Notes: generated from the sequence alone by a model not told the origin. Counted from the stretch's first letter, positions 54,837 through 63,254 are shown. The stretch: 64,000 bases of DNA from RGIG3002 sp045546775 (GCA_045546775.1 JAZQDM010000088.1:1-64000), one strand, 5' to 3'. Numbers and translations are program-made.

Positions 54837-54887
54837 ACTACACTCTTCTCCTACTACTTCATTTTGTTCGAATTGTCTGAAAATTTC

Positions 54888-56369
54888 TTATTTATCATTC
54901 ATATCATTCAAATCCTCTTTCTCCGGAAGATGGGTCAAATCATACGTTCTTTCACCATTCGTTTTGTTATCTGTCAGAGCAATATCTTCCTTTTCTTCTA
55001 CTTCCTTTTCTTCTACTTCTTTTTCATCTATTTCATTGTGTTTTGTTTCATTAGCATCGGATTCGTCTGCTACATCTTCTGTAGTTTCATTGTCCTTCTT
55101 CAATGCGGTTTCTTCACTTTTCATTTCACAAAAAACATTGCCCGAAGAGATAATATCCAAACGGACATATTGTTCCGTGCTGATTGGTAAACCTTTTTTC
55201 TTCAAATATTTGTTGGTCGTTTTCTTAACAAATGCATAGAAAATAGCAAAAATCGGCACACCGACAACCATGCCAAAAACACCAAACAGTCCACCAAAAA
55301 TAGTAATTGAAAATATAACCCAAAAGCTCGCCAAACCTGTAGAATCTCCCAGAATTTTCGGTCCAAGGAAATTTCCGTCAAACTGTTGTAAAATGATAAT
55401 AAAAATAATAAAGTAAATGCATTTTACCGGATCAACTAACAAAATCAAAAACGAACATGGTACAGCACCAAAAAACGGACCAAAAAACGGAATAACGTTT
55501 GTCACACCAACGATAACACTAATCAAAACTGTGTACGGCATATTCATAAGAGACACGCAGGAGAAACAAATCAGTCCAATCAACAAGGAATCAATAATTT
55601 TCCCAACGATAAAACCACCAAATGTCTTGTGGGCAAAACGGAAATCACTAATAATAGAGTTCGCTGTCTTTCTATCAAAAAAAGCGTATGCCATTTTTTT
55701 AGCTTGTCCGCAAAATTTTTCTTTGCTTCCCAGTAAATAAATGGAAATAATTAAACCGATTACTAAATTCCACAACGCTTTTAATACGCCAAGGACACTT
55801 CCCAAAACACTTTTTGACAGAGATTGAATAATAGAATTAGCTTGCGGAATTAAAGTGCCTTCGAACCAATTGGTCAATTGATTGGAATAATTTTCTAAGA
55901 CGTTGTTTATTGCCTCATATATATCCGGATTGTTTGACAAAATCTTTGTAATAAATGCTTCCAGGTTTTCAATATAACGCGGGAACTGTTCAATAATACT
56001 TTGTATACTATTCAACAGCTGCGGAATTACCATTGCAAAAAAAGCATATACAACTGAAATTACAACAACAAGAGTAAGTAAAATCGATACAAGTCGTATT
56101 CTCTTTTTGCTCTTTTTTGTCAACTCTTTGTTATATTTTTTCATCAACGGAAAAAACAATTTTTTTTCAAATCCGTTTACTAAAGGTGTAAACAAATATG
56201 CCAAAATCATTCCATACAAAATGGGCATAGCCACAGTGACTATCGTATCGAATCCGCTTGATATTCTATTTCCGTTAAAGATAAAATAAGCTAATAAAAT
56301 ACTTGCTCCGACAACCAAAAATGCAGTAATACCCCAAAACAAATATTTTTTGTCAATTTTAATCCTCAT
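54888..56369 (-). CDS. AI-2E family (PerM/TqsA-type) membrane transporter
   Basis: Polytopic membrane protein of the AI-2E/UPF0118 family with about seven to eight helices. Members are exporters or cation antiporters, and the substrate here is unknown. In the 493 residues the conserved parts are GFIVGKIIDSLLIGLICF, NVIPFFGPFFGAVP and the final helix FAIFYAFVKKT. A long acidic cytoplasmic tail (about 400-493) follows, rich in Glu/Asp, with a tandem EVEEKEVEEKE repeat encoded by near-identical 15-bp units. An extended -10 promoter is visible upstream on the minus strand. Confidence 0.88.
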   Translation of the reverse strand: MRIKIDKKYLFWGITAFLVVGASILLAYFIFNGNRISSGFDTIVTVAMPILYGMILAYLFTPLVNGFEKKLFFPLMKKYNKELTKKSKKRIRLVSILLTLVVVISVVYAFFAMVIPQLLNSIQSIIEQFPRYIENLEAFITKILSNNPDIYEAINNVLENYSNQLTNWFEGTLIPQANSIIQSLSKSVLGSVLGVLKALWNLVIGLIISIYLLGSKEKFCGQAKKMAYAFFDRKTANSIISDFRFAHKTFGGFIVGKIIDSLLIGLICFSCVSLMNMPYTVLISVIVGVTNVIPFFGPFFGAVPCSFLILLVDPVKCIYFIIFIIILQQFDGNFLGPKILGDSTGLASFWVIFSITIFGGLFGVFGMVVGVPIFAIFYAFVKKTTNKYLKKKGLPISTEQYVRLDIISSGNVFCEMKSEETALKKDNETTEDVADESDANETKHNEIDEKEVEEKEVEEKEDIALTDNKTNGERTYDLTHLPEKEDLNDMNDK

Positions 56370-56412
56370 ATGCCTTTTCGCTCCTGTTTTTTGTTAAATA
56401 ACTTGTTTTTTT

Positions 56413-56421
56413 AGTATAACA
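56413..56421 (-). promoter_or_regulatory. Extended -10 promoter for the AI-2E-type gene
   Basis: On the minus strand TGTTATACT (56421 down to 56413) is an extended -10 (TGn, TATACT), with weak AATACA (56436-56441) at 17-nt spacing. It lies about 44 nt before the start codon. Confidence 0.5.
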
Positions 56422-56503
56422 TTTTTTTATTCGTTTGTATTGTTAAGTTTTTCTTTTTAACATATTTTTCATTGTTTTTATAGATGTTTTAACTGTTTGT
56501 ATG

Positions 56504-56532
56504 TTGCTTTATTTCTATTTCAACGATAAAAT
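56504..56532 (+). promoter_or_regulatory. Sigma-A promoter for the TtcA-type gene
   Basis: TTGCTT (56504-56509), a 17-nt spacer and TAAAAT (56527-56532) lie about 31 nt before the start codon in the 194-bp divergent gap. Confidence 0.6.
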
Positions 56533-56563
56533 AAGATGAAAAATAAAAATTATGGAGTAATCA

Positions 56564-57304
56564 ATGAAATTACAACAAGTAATGAGTTTTGTAAGACGAG
56601 CAGTCGACGACTATCATATGATTGAAGATGGAGACAAAATTGCTGTCGGTATTTCCGGCGGGAAAGACAGCCTCACACTTCTTTATGCTTTAAACGGCTT
56701 AAAACGCTTTTATCCAAAGAAATTCGACATCCATGCCGTAACAGTCGACCTCGGCTTTAAAAACCTAAATTTGAGCAAAATAGAAGCCCTATGTAACGAA
56801 TTAGGTGTGGAATATACAATTGTAAAAACAGAAATCGCTGATATTATATTTGAACAACGAAAAGAAAGTAATCCCTGTTCACTTTGTGCCAAAATGCGCA
56901 AAGGCGCCTTAAATGACGCCATAAAAGCGGCGGGATGCAATAAAGTAGCTTATGCACATCACAAAGATGACGTGGTAGAAACCATGCTTCTTTCCCTTAT
57001 TTATGAGGGACGTTTTCACACCTTTAGTCCGGTTACCTATTTGGACCGCATGGATTTGACCGTCATACGTCCTCTTATCTATATGGATGAGGCAGATGTC
57101 ATTGGTTTTGTAAACAAAAACAACGTTCCGGTAGTCAAAAGCCCTTGCCCTGCCGATGGGTACACAAAGCGAGAATATGTACACGAACTACTAAAAAAAC
57201 TCAATCAGGAAAACCCCGGTGTAAAAATGCGGATGTTTACAGCTATCACTACGGGCAATATAAAAGGATGGGAAGATTTAAGTGGAAAATCCAAACTATC
57301 ATGA
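56564..57304 (+). CDS. TtcA-family tRNA thiolation protein
   Basis: PP-loop ATPase of the TtcA/TilS superfamily that activates a tRNA base for sulfur transfer. The 246 residues have the PP-loop GISGGKDSLTLLYAL near residue 29, the CSLCAKMRKGAL motif of the TtcA type near 106 and HHKDDVVETMLLSLIYEGR. The second Cys pair of E. coli TtcA is reduced to SPCPADG, so cluster ligation may differ. A 2-thiocytidine-32 product is the family guess. Its end overlaps the recombinase gene by 23 bp. Confidence 0.85.
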   Translation: MKLQQVMSFVRRAVDDYHMIEDGDKIAVGISGGKDSLTLLYALNGLKRFYPKKFDIHAVTVDLGFKNLNLSKIEALCNELGVEYTIVKTEIADIIFEQRKESNPCSLCAKMRKGALNDAIKAAGCNKVAYAHHKDDVVETMLLSLIYEGRFHTFSPVTYLDRMDLTVIRPLIYMDEADVIGFVNKNNVPVVKSPCPADGYTKREYVHELLKKLNQENPGVKMRMFTAITTGNIKGWEDLSGKSKLS

Positions 57305-58334
57305 TGAACAAGATAAAAAAAATATACTGAAAATGCGTGAAATTGTAAGTGAACTACCCGGTTTTTGCAAATCTTTTTTTAGAGGAATTGAGGAAACAAC
57401 TTCCAGCAGGACAAGACTTGCATACGCTTATGATTTACGTATTTTCTTTGAATTTATACACGAAAACAACAGTGTTTGTAAAAAAATGGAAATCAAAGAA
57501 TTTCCATTGAGCATTTTGGATCGCATTTCCCGCGAGGATATTGAAGAATACGTGGAATATGTGAGCTTGTATGAAAAAGATGGAAAAGAACTGAGTAACA
57601 AAGAACGTGGCAAATCAAGAAAACTTGCCTCTCTTCGCAGTTTTTATAACTATTATTTTACAAATGAACTTATTGAAAAAAATCCGGCCGTACTTGTTCC
57701 TCTTCCAAAACAACATCAAAAGGAAATTATCCGGCTTGAGCCGGACGAAGTGGCAACTCTCCTTGATATGGTTGAAGCCGGCGAGAAGCTCACAAAATCG
57801 CAAGCTAAATATCACGAAAAAACAAAGATTCGCGATGTTGCTCTTCTGACGTTGCTGTTAGGAACCGGTATCCGTGTTTCAGAATGTGTGGGCTTAGATA
57901 TTTCAGACTTAAACTTCCATACAAACGGTATGAAAATCCGTCGAAAAGGCGGTTATGAAACAGTCATTTATTTTGGAGACGAGGTGGAAACTGCACTCAA
58001 GGATTATTTAGAAAAGAGAAAACACATCATTCCACAGTCCGGACATGAGAATGCCCTCTTTTTATCTATGCAGAACCGACGCATTTCTGTTCGAGCCGTA
58101 GAAAACCTTGTTAAAAAGTATGCTTCCAATGTTACTACACTAAAAAAAATAACTCCTCACAAACTTCGAAGCACTTACGGCACAACTTTATATAAAGAAA
58201 CCGGAGATATTTATCTTGTTGCAGATGTCCTTGGACATAAAGATGTAAACACAACAAGAAAACATTATGCTGCTATTGAAGATGAACGTCGACGTCGCGC
58301 TGCACGCGTAGTAAAACTGCGCGAAGAAAAATAG
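57282..58334 (+). CDS. Tyrosine recombinase (XerC/D-like)
   Basis: Site-specific tyrosine recombinase of 350 residues. The N-terminal SAM-like core-binding domain (about 15-135) precedes the catalytic domain: Arg in GTGIRVSECVGLD, Lys in IRRKGGYETVIYF, HKLRS (H-x-x-R), LGHKDVNTTRKHYA with the His and the nucleophile Tyr. All catalytic residues are present. A GTG start lies inside the TtcA-type gene, after GGGAAG. No att sites, phage genes or integration scar surround it, so a Xer-like chromosomal role is more likely than a mobile element; the slightly long length leaves this open. Confidence 0.88.
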   Translation: MENPNYHDEQDKKNILKMREIVSELPGFCKSFFRGIEETTSSRTRLAYAYDLRIFFEFIHENNSVCKKMEIKEFPLSILDRISREDIEEYVEYVSLYEKDGKELSNKERGKSRKLASLRSFYNYYFTNELIEKNPAVLVPLPKQHQKEIIRLEPDEVATLLDMVEAGEKLTKSQAKYHEKTKIRDVALLTLLLGTGIRVSECVGLDISDLNFHTNGMKIRRKGGYETVIYFGDEVETALKDYLEKRKHIIPQSGHENALFLSMQNRRISVRAVENLVKKYASNVTTLKKITPHKLRSTYGTTLYKETGDIYLVADVLGHKDVNTTRKHYAAIEDERRRRAARVVKLREEK

Positions 58335-58342
58335 AAAACGCT

Positions 58343-58711
58343 TTACTTCAAATAATCTGCAGAAAAATAAGGTATAATAAGGTGCTGTCCTGCACAAATC
58401 GTTTCATCAGACAAGCCATTCATAGACATGACTTCAGCGATATACTGGTCAGCACTTTTATAATGCTCTCCCATATACTCATTGGCAATCGACCACAATG
58501 TATCCCCACCGGACACCGTAATACTTGTATAATATTTCATTTCAATCGCTTCCGATCCATCTTTCGCACTGGAGGAAACAGAAAATCCCCAAGTAGCTAA
58601 AAATGCTGCTAAAACTATCGAAAAAACAGAAATAGAAATTCTTCTTCTCAACTGTCTTGTTCTTCTAATCTTATTATTTCTAATACGTCTCTCTATCACT
58701 CTATCGTTCAT
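58343..58711 (-). CDS. YneA-like LysM protein, probable SOS cell-division inhibitor
   Basis: A 122-residue protein with a very basic N-terminus (IERRIRNNKIRRTRQLRRR), one transmembrane helix (about 25-46) and a C-terminal LysM domain (about 62-117; VSGGDTLWSIANEYMG, ICAGQHLIIPYF). Size, topology and divergence from lexA match YneA of Bacillus, which blocks division during SOS; the N-terminal sequence itself is different. A near-consensus promoter with LexA boxes lies upstream. GGAGGTGTAA precedes the start. It is convergent with the recombinase gene, 8 bp apart. Confidence 0.82.
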   Translation of the reverse strand: MNDRVIERRIRNNKIRRTRQLRRRISISVFSIVLAAFLATWGFSVSSSAKDGSEAIEMKYYTSITVSGGDTLWSIANEYMGEHYKSADQYIAEVMSMNGLSDETICAGQHLIIPYFSADYLK

Positions 58712-58729
58712 ATTTACACCTCCGAAAAA

Positions 58730-58756
58730 CGAACACTTGTTGCGAACATTCGTTCT
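58730..58756. promoter_or_regulatory. Two adjacent LexA (SOS) boxes
   Basis: CGAACATTCGTTCT (58743-58756) has the perfect GAAC-N4-GTTC core of Gram-positive LexA sites. CGAACACTTGTTGC (58730-58743) has GAAC-N4-GTTG, one mismatch. They share base 58743, which would place LexA dimers 13 bp apart. Confidence 0.75.
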
Positions 58757-58766
58757 TTATGTTCGT

Positions 58767-58795
58767 ATTTTATCGAACGTGCATTCTTTTGTCAA
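58767..58795 (-). promoter_or_regulatory. Near-consensus promoter for the yneA-like gene, with LexA box in the spacer
   Basis: Reading the minus strand, TTGACA (58795-58790), a 17-nt spacer and TAAAAT (58772-58767). The spacer contains most of CGAACGTGCATTCT (58774-58787, GAAC-N4-ATTC, one mismatch), so LexA bound there would block RNA polymerase. Confidence 0.75.
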
Positions 58796-58904
58796 TACTT
58801 ATTCTTCAAAAAATCGAACAAATTTTTGGAATATATGTTTGCTTTTTTGGATTTACTGTGTTATTCTTAATTATAGAAAACAGATTTTTAGGAGGAATAT
58901 TCTT

Positions 58905-59519
58905 ATGGCCGGTAAAATTACTGCAAAGCAACAAGAAATATTAAATTATATAAAAGAGGAAATATTAAAGAGAGGATATCCGCCTGCTGTTCGTGAAATT
59001 TGTGAGGCTGTTCATTTAAAATCCACTTCCTCTGTTCATGCTCATTTGGAAACATTAGAAAAAAACGGTTATATTCGCCGTGACCCAACAAAACCGAGGG
59101 CGATTGAGATTTGCGATGACAGCTTTCAAATGGTGCGTACAGAAATGGTGAGCATTCCAATCATCGGCAATGTTGCCGCAGGAACCCCGATTCTTGCAGA
59201 TGAAAATATTGAAAACTACTTTCCGATTCCTGCAGAATTTGTTCCTTCCGGTACTTCTTTTGCATTAAATGTAAAAGGTGACTCGATGATTAATGTAGGC
59301 ATACATAGCGGCGATCAGGTATTTGTAAACCAGTGTTCCACAGCCAGAAACGGCGAAATTGTAGTAGCTTTGGTTGATGACTCTGCTACCGTTAAAACTT
59401 TTTACAAAGAAGACGGTCACATCCGTCTCCAACCGGAAAACGATTCCATGGATCCGATTATCGTCGATGATTGTACGATTTTAGGTAAAGTATTCGGTGT
59501 CTTCCGCATCATGAAATAA
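58905..59519 (+). CDS. lexA: SOS repressor LexA
   Basis: Repressor of the DNA-damage response, inactivated by RecA-stimulated self-cleavage. The 204 residues have an N-terminal winged helix (about 1-65, REICEAVHLKSTSSVHAHLE as the recognition region), the cleavage site Ala-Gly in IGNVAAGTPIL, the catalytic Ser in KGDSMINVGI and Lys in SATVKTFYKE. ATG 58905 follows AGGAGG; the frame stays open upstream to 58737 but has no ribosome site. LexA boxes upstream suggest autoregulation, though its own -35/-10 is not clear to me. Confidence 0.97.
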   Translation: MAGKITAKQQEILNYIKEEILKRGYPPAVREICEAVHLKSTSSVHAHLETLEKNGYIRRDPTKPRAIEICDDSFQMVRTEMVSIPIIGNVAAGTPILADENIENYFPIPAEFVPSGTSFALNVKGDSMINVGIHSGDQVFVNQCSTARNGEIVVALVDDSATVKTFYKEDGHIRLQPENDSMDPIIVDDCTILGKVFGVFRIMK

Positions 59520-59521
59520 TA

Positions 59522-59548
59522 AAACCTCCGGTTTCAAACCGGAGGTTT
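59522..59548. terminator. Bidirectional terminator between lexA and rsfS
   Basis: Nearly perfect inverted repeat: 59522-59534 pairs with 59536-59548 (core ACCTCCGG/CCGGAGGT). T-rich sequence follows on both strands, better on the minus strand. It lies between the convergent lexA and rsfS ends. Confidence 0.75.
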
Positions 59549-59583
59549 ACTATATTCTCTAGGATATCCTATCTATTTGAACT

Positions 59584-59934
59584 TTACATCAATTCTGAAA
59601 TCTCGATTTTCTTACCATCTCTCCAGATTCGTTCCAAATCATAAAAAAGACGATTTTCTTTGTCAAAAATATGAACGATAATATCGCCAAAATCCATCAA
59701 AATCCAATTCGCACTGTCATAACCTTCAATCTGTTTCACGTGCGCACCGACTCTGCCGAGCATTTCTTCCACATTATCACACAAAGCCTGAATCTGACTT
59801 CTGTTTGTACCGCTGGCTATCAAAAAATAATCCGCCAGAACTGACACTTCACTGATATCAATTATGCTGATGTCCTCTGCTTTTTTATCTTCCAAAGCAC
59901 TTATTGCAGCTTTACACATTTCCATTGAATTCAT
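59584..59934 (-). CDS. rsfS: Ribosomal silencing factor RsfS
   Basis: Binds ribosomal protein L14 and prevents joining of 50S with 30S subunits under starvation. The 116 residues match the family (DUF143), with ADYFLIASGTNRSQIQAL, KQIEGYDSANWILMDFGDIIVHIF and the YDLERIW end. The start codon abuts the yqeK stop (TAAATG), giving translational coupling. It is the last gene of the minus-strand obg-nadD-yqeK block. Confidence 0.95.
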   Translation of the reverse strand: MNSMEMCKAAISALEDKKAEDISIIDISEVSVLADYFLIASGTNRSQIQALCDNVEEMLGRVGAHVKQIEGYDSANWILMDFGDIIVHIFDKENRLFYDLERIWRDGKKIEISELM

Positions 59935-60519
59935 TTATTTTTTCTCCAATTCATCTTTGTAATATTCATATGCTTTCTTTGTCATAGGATCAATTTCACC
60001 GCCGCCGGCGAGTAAAAACGCAAGCGTATCTGACAAAATCATAAACAAAGCCTCATCCAAATCTTCAAACGCAATTTTCCTGATTTTTGCCAAATTTGGC
60101 GCTTTGGAACGGTTCGGTTCAATATAATCGGCCACATAAATAATTTTTTCCAAAAGGCTCATATTTGGTCTGCCTGTTGTATGGTTTAAAATAGCATTGA
60201 TAATATCCGTATCCGAAATTCCGTACGTATCCATGGCAATGAAACTGCCTGCCTTTGCATGAAGAAGAGTCGGATTTTTCCGCTCCACATCATTTACAGG
60301 AATATTGTGCTTTTCACATATTTGTATTTTCTTTACATTGTCCATACACTTTGCACAATCGTGCAACAAACCGGCCAATTCTGCGCTTCGCAAATCACAA
60401 CCATAACGCATGGCAAGTGCCGTCGCAGTATAAGCAACTCCTAAGGTGTGTTCAAAGCGCTTGTCATCCTGCACTTTCTCCATCGCTTTTCTGATTTTCT
60501 TTGTGTCCGCATTTTTCAT
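59935..60519 (-). CDS. yqeK: YqeK-family HD hydrolase (symmetrical Ap4A hydrolase)
   Basis: HD-domain metal-dependent hydrolase that splits diadenosine tetraphosphate to two ADP. The 194 residues have the first His in FEHTLGVAYTATAL, the HD pair in AGLLHDCAKCMD, a later His in LHAKAGSF and ILNHTTGRPNM, and the Asp in KIIYVADYIEPNR. All ligands are intact, unlike the HD protein at 16019. nadD lies 36 bp upstream and rsfS is directly downstream, the standard Firmicute order. Confidence 0.94.
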   Translation of the reverse strand: MKNADTKKIRKAMEKVQDDKRFEHTLGVAYTATALAMRYGCDLRSAELAGLLHDCAKCMDNVKKIQICEKHNIPVNDVERKNPTLLHAKAGSFIAMDTYGISDTDIINAILNHTTGRPNMSLLEKIIYVADYIEPNRSKAPNLAKIRKIAFEDLDEALFMILSDTLAFLLAGGGEIDPMTKKAYEYYKDELEKK

Positions 60520-60555
60520 CTTGTAATCCTCCGCAAAGATAAATGATGCAGAGGA

Positions 60556-61176
60556 TTATTTTTCATCCTCTGCCCAGTAAATATGATTTTTATCAATATA
60601 TTCAATTACGCGGTAATGTACCATATAACGTATGGATTTGTGCTCTTCAACTTTTTTACGGATGTTGGTGGAAGAAATATCCACACAGTTCATCGGAAGA
60701 ACACGGATATCAGCGTCGAATTTTTCTTTCAGCTCTGCAATCTTTTTCTCAAGCTCTGTATCGTCGCTTCCAAGACGTCTTGCAACAAGTATGGTAACTT
60801 CTTTAAAAATCTTCTCCGGACACATCCACTGTTCCATCTGGAAAAGAGAATCTGCACCTACAATAAAGTAATATTCTGTTGTCGGATTCGCTTCTTTTAA
60901 ATCCCTAATCGTTTCGTAGGAATAAGAATAGCCGTCACGGTCTACTTCGATAGTGGATAATGCAAAGTGTGAATTGTCTTCAATCGCAATACCTGTCATC
61001 GTAATTCTTGTTTTTGCATCCAATACATGCTCTTTCAAATAGGATATACCGGTAGGCACAAAAAGCACCTCGTCAAGACCATAATTCTCATATGCATTTT
61101 CTGCAATTAACATGTGCCCTAAGTGGATCGGATTAAACGTTCCACCCATAATTCCGACTTTTTTCTTATATTCCAT
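60556..61176 (-). CDS. nadD: Nicotinate-nucleotide adenylyltransferase
   Basis: Joins ATP and nicotinate mononucleotide to deamido-NAD in NAD biosynthesis. The 206 residues start with the nucleotidyltransferase motif GIMGGTFNPIHLGHMLIAE (contains H-x-G-H) and end with the second motif DISSTNIRKKVEE before YIDKNHIYW. The start at 61176 follows GGAGAG on the minus strand; a TTG 18 nt earlier is in frame but overlaps this site. A promoter is visible upstream, so nadD-yqeK-rsfS may be transcribed separately from yhbY. Confidence 0.95.
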   Translation of the reverse strand: MEYKKKVGIMGGTFNPIHLGHMLIAENAYENYGLDEVLFVPTGISYLKEHVLDAKTRITMTGIAIEDNSHFALSTIEVDRDGYSYSYETIRDLKEANPTTEYYFIVGADSLFQMEQWMCPEKIFKEVTILVARRLGSDDTELEKKIAELKEKFDADIRVLPMNCVDISSTNIRKKVEEHKSIRYMVHYRVIEYIDKNHIYWAEDEK

Positions 61177-61224
61177 GAATCTCTCTCCTAACAATATGTT
61201 TGATAAATAATTGTCATTGTATTT

Positions 61225-61252
61225 ATTTTAATACAATCCGCAAAAAATACAA
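61225..61252 (-). promoter_or_regulatory. Possible promoter for nadD-yqeK-rsfS
   Basis: Minus-strand TTGTAT (61252-61247), 16-nt spacer and TAAAAT (61230-61225), about 49 nt before the nadD start in an AT-rich 95-bp gap. Confidence 0.45.
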
Positions 61253-61271
61253 TAGGCAATATAAACAAACT

Positions 61272-61562
61272 TTATTGTGGGAGCACGATTTTTTTATTAT
61301 CTTTATTCTCTTTATACAAAACAATTTTCTTACCGATTACTTGAACAACCTGTGATTGTGTACGTTCTGCGATTGTTTCCGCAATGGCTCTCGGGTCATC
61401 AAAACAATTCTTCAATACAGCAATTTTAATCAATTCTCTTGTATTAAACGCTTCTCCGATTGCATTAGTAATTTCCGGTGTAATGCTTGCTTTTCCTACT
61501 TGGAAAATAGGGTCCAGCGTACTTGCAAGACTTTTTAAATAAGCACGTTGTTTGCTCGTCAT
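61272..61562 (-). CDS. yhbY: YhbY-family (CRM domain) RNA-binding protein
   Basis: Small ribosome-assembly-associated RNA-binding protein that associates with pre-50S particles. The 96 residues form a single CRM domain: LTSKQRAYL-like start (MTSKQRAYLKSLAS), FQVGKASITPEI, the loop ELIKIAVLKNC and VVQVIGKKIVLYKE; the GxxG-type loop is part of the domain. AGGAAAGGTG precedes the start. It sits between obg and nadD as in other Firmicutes. Confidence 0.93.
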   Translation of the reverse strand: MTSKQRAYLKSLASTLDPIFQVGKASITPEITNAIGEAFNTRELIKIAVLKNCFDDPRAIAETIAERTQSQVVQVIGKKIVLYKENKDNKKIVLPQ

Positions 61563-61592
61563 ATTGTTCACCTTTCCTATCGTTTGTATCAA

Positions 61593-62888
61593 TTATTTGT
61601 AGTAATCAAAGCTCAATCCGTACATGCGTACCGTATCGCCTTCCTGGATGCCAAGTTCTTCCAGCTGCTCCAAAATACCATTGTCTTTTAAGAATTTCTG
61701 GAAAAATACGAAACCTTTTTCCGATTCCAAATTGGTATAACCAAGCATTTTTTCGATTCTCGGTCCTTCTACTACATATTCGTCTTCTTCTGCATCGTAT
61801 TCTACCGTGAATGGTTCGTTTCCGTCCACCAAAACAAGTTCCGGGAAATATTCCTGTTCAAACACAATAGGTGCTTCTTCCAATGTACCAAGTAAATTGT
61901 TTACATAATACAAAAGCTCTTTTACACCTTGTCCGCTTACTGCAGAAATTGGGAAAACTTTAATCCCCTTCGGTTCAAACTCATTTTTAATTTTATCAAT
62001 AGGGCTTTCACTTTCCCCATCATCATAAATCATATCGATTTTGTTGGCTGCGATTACTTGCGGTCTCTTTGCGATATCTGCATTATAGAGCTCCAGCTCT
62101 TTGTTAATTGCATAAATATCTTCAATCGGATCACGACCTTCTGTGGAAGCCGCATCCACTATATGAATCATCACTTTTGTACGCTCGATATGCCTCAAAA
62201 ATTCATGTCCAAGCCCAACACCTTCCGATGCACCTTCAATAAGCCCCGGAATATCTGCAATGACAAAGCCTTTTGCATCTTCCAAATCTACCACGCCAAG
62301 GTTCGGATTTAATGTAGTAAAATGATAATTTGCAATTTTAGGTCTTGCATTTGTTACACGGGACAAGAACGTAGACTTTCCAACATTCGGGAACCCGACA
62401 AGGCCCACATCCGCAATTACTTTAAGTTCCAACAAAAGCTCCAGTTCTTTCGCAGGTTGACCTGGCTGTGCGTACTTCGGTGCCTGCATCGTACTGGTTG
62501 CATAATGCTGGTTACCATTACCGCCACGGCCGCCTGTCAAAAGTACAACACGTCTGTTATCACCGGACATATCTGTAATGACTTTTCCGCTTTCTGCTTC
62601 TTTGATGACAGTACCTTCCGGAACTTTAATGATAATGTCTTGTCCGTTTTTTCCACGACAATTTTTCTTGCCGCCTTCCTCACCGTTTTGCGCTGCGTAT
62701 TTTCGAATATGTCTGAAATCCGTAAGTGTATTTAACCCTTCGTCCACTTCAAAGATTACACTTCCGCCGTGTCCGCCGTCACCGCCGTCCGGACCGCCGT
62801 TTGGCACATATTTTTCTCTTCGGAAGGAAACGTGACCGTCGCCGCCTTTTCCACTTTTTACATATATTTTGGCTCTATCTGCAAACAT
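61593..62888 (-). CDS. obg: GTPase Obg/CgtA
   Basis: Essential GTPase for late 50S assembly and stress signalling. The 431 residues comprise the glycine-rich Obg fold (about 1-158; GGDGHVSFRREKYVPNGGP, GKNGQDIIIKVPEGT), the G domain with GFPNVGKSTFL (P-loop), DIPGLIEGA (G3) and NKIDM (G4), and a C-terminal OCT domain (about 345-431). Its start is about 77 bp after the rpmA stop with a strong terminator between, so it needs read-through or its own promoter. Confidence 0.97.
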   Translation of the reverse strand: MFADRAKIYVKSGKGGDGHVSFRREKYVPNGGPDGGDGGHGGSVIFEVDEGLNTLTDFRHIRKYAAQNGEEGGKKNCRGKNGQDIIIKVPEGTVIKEAESGKVITDMSGDNRRVVLLTGGRGGNGNQHYATSTMQAPKYAQPGQPAKELELLLELKVIADVGLVGFPNVGKSTFLSRVTNARPKIANYHFTTLNPNLGVVDLEDAKGFVIADIPGLIEGASEGVGLGHEFLRHIERTKVMIHIVDAASTEGRDPIEDIYAINKELELYNADIAKRPQVIAANKIDMIYDDGESESPIDKIKNEFEPKGIKVFPISAVSGQGVKELLYYVNNLLGTLEEAPIVFEQEYFPELVLVDGNEPFTVEYDAEEDEYVVEGPRIEKMLGYTNLESEKGFVFFQKFLKDNGILEQLEELGIQEGDTVRMYGLSFDYYK

Positions 62889-62921
62889 AAAGTGTTCCTT
62901 TCATTTTTATTTAGAATTAGG

Positions 62922-62954
62922 TAAAAAAGGCTCCAAACAAAGTGTTTGAAGCCT
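62922..62954 (-). terminator. Rho-independent terminator after rpmA
   Basis: On the minus strand a 12-bp stem (62954-62943 with 62939-62928, one G-T pair), three-base loop, then six T (62928-62923). It ends the rplU-prp-rpmA transcript. Confidence 0.88.
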
Positions 62955-62965
62955 AAGTAAATGCA

Positions 62966-63250
62966 TTATTTCTCTACAGGATAAACGGAAGCCTGTTTTT
63001 TGTCTCTTCCTTTTCTTTCAAATCTGAGAACACCGTCAACTAATGCAAATAATGTATCATCACCGCCGATACCAACATTGACACCCGGATGAATCTTAGT
63101 TCCACGCTGTCTGTAAAGAATATTTCCTGCTTTTACGAACTGACCGTCAGCTCTTTTCGCTCCTAATCTCTTGGATTCGGAATCTCTACCGTTCTTAGTA
63201 GAACCAACACCCTTTTTGTGAGCGAAAAATTGAAGGTTCATATTTAACAT
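62966..63250 (-). CDS. rpmA: 50S ribosomal protein L27
   Basis: Large-subunit protein whose N-terminus reaches the peptidyl-transferase centre. The 94 residues begin MLNMNLQFFAHKKGVGS. The nine-residue prefix ending in Phe-Phe is the Firmicute extension removed by Prp before AHKKG, so the mature protein starts at Ala. The core GRDSESKRLGAKRADGQ and GNILYRQRGTKIHPG is typical. ATG 63250 follows GGAGGTG; an in-frame ATG at 63241 would shorten the extension. The gene starts 4 bp after the prp stop. Confidence 0.96.
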   Translation of the reverse strand: MLNMNLQFFAHKKGVGSTKNGRDSESKRLGAKRADGQFVKAGNILYRQRGTKIHPGVNVGIGGDDTLFALVDGVLRFERKGRDKKQASVYPVEK

Positions 63251-63254
63251 GGCT

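Noticed and set aside
54991..55022. Tandem 15-bp units in the AI-2E-type gene as a CRISPR or satellite repeat.
   Set aside because: They are in frame and encode the acidic EVEEK tail; only two to three imperfect copies exist.
54385..58711. The mixed-strand stretch as a genomic island inserted into core genes.
   Set aside because: Genes are housekeeping types, composition by eye matches the flanks, and no terminal repeats or transposase are present.
58737..58904. An N-terminal extension of LexA in frame from 58737.
   Set aside because: It crosses the LexA boxes, has no ribosome site and is absent from the family; ATG 58905 has AGGAGG.
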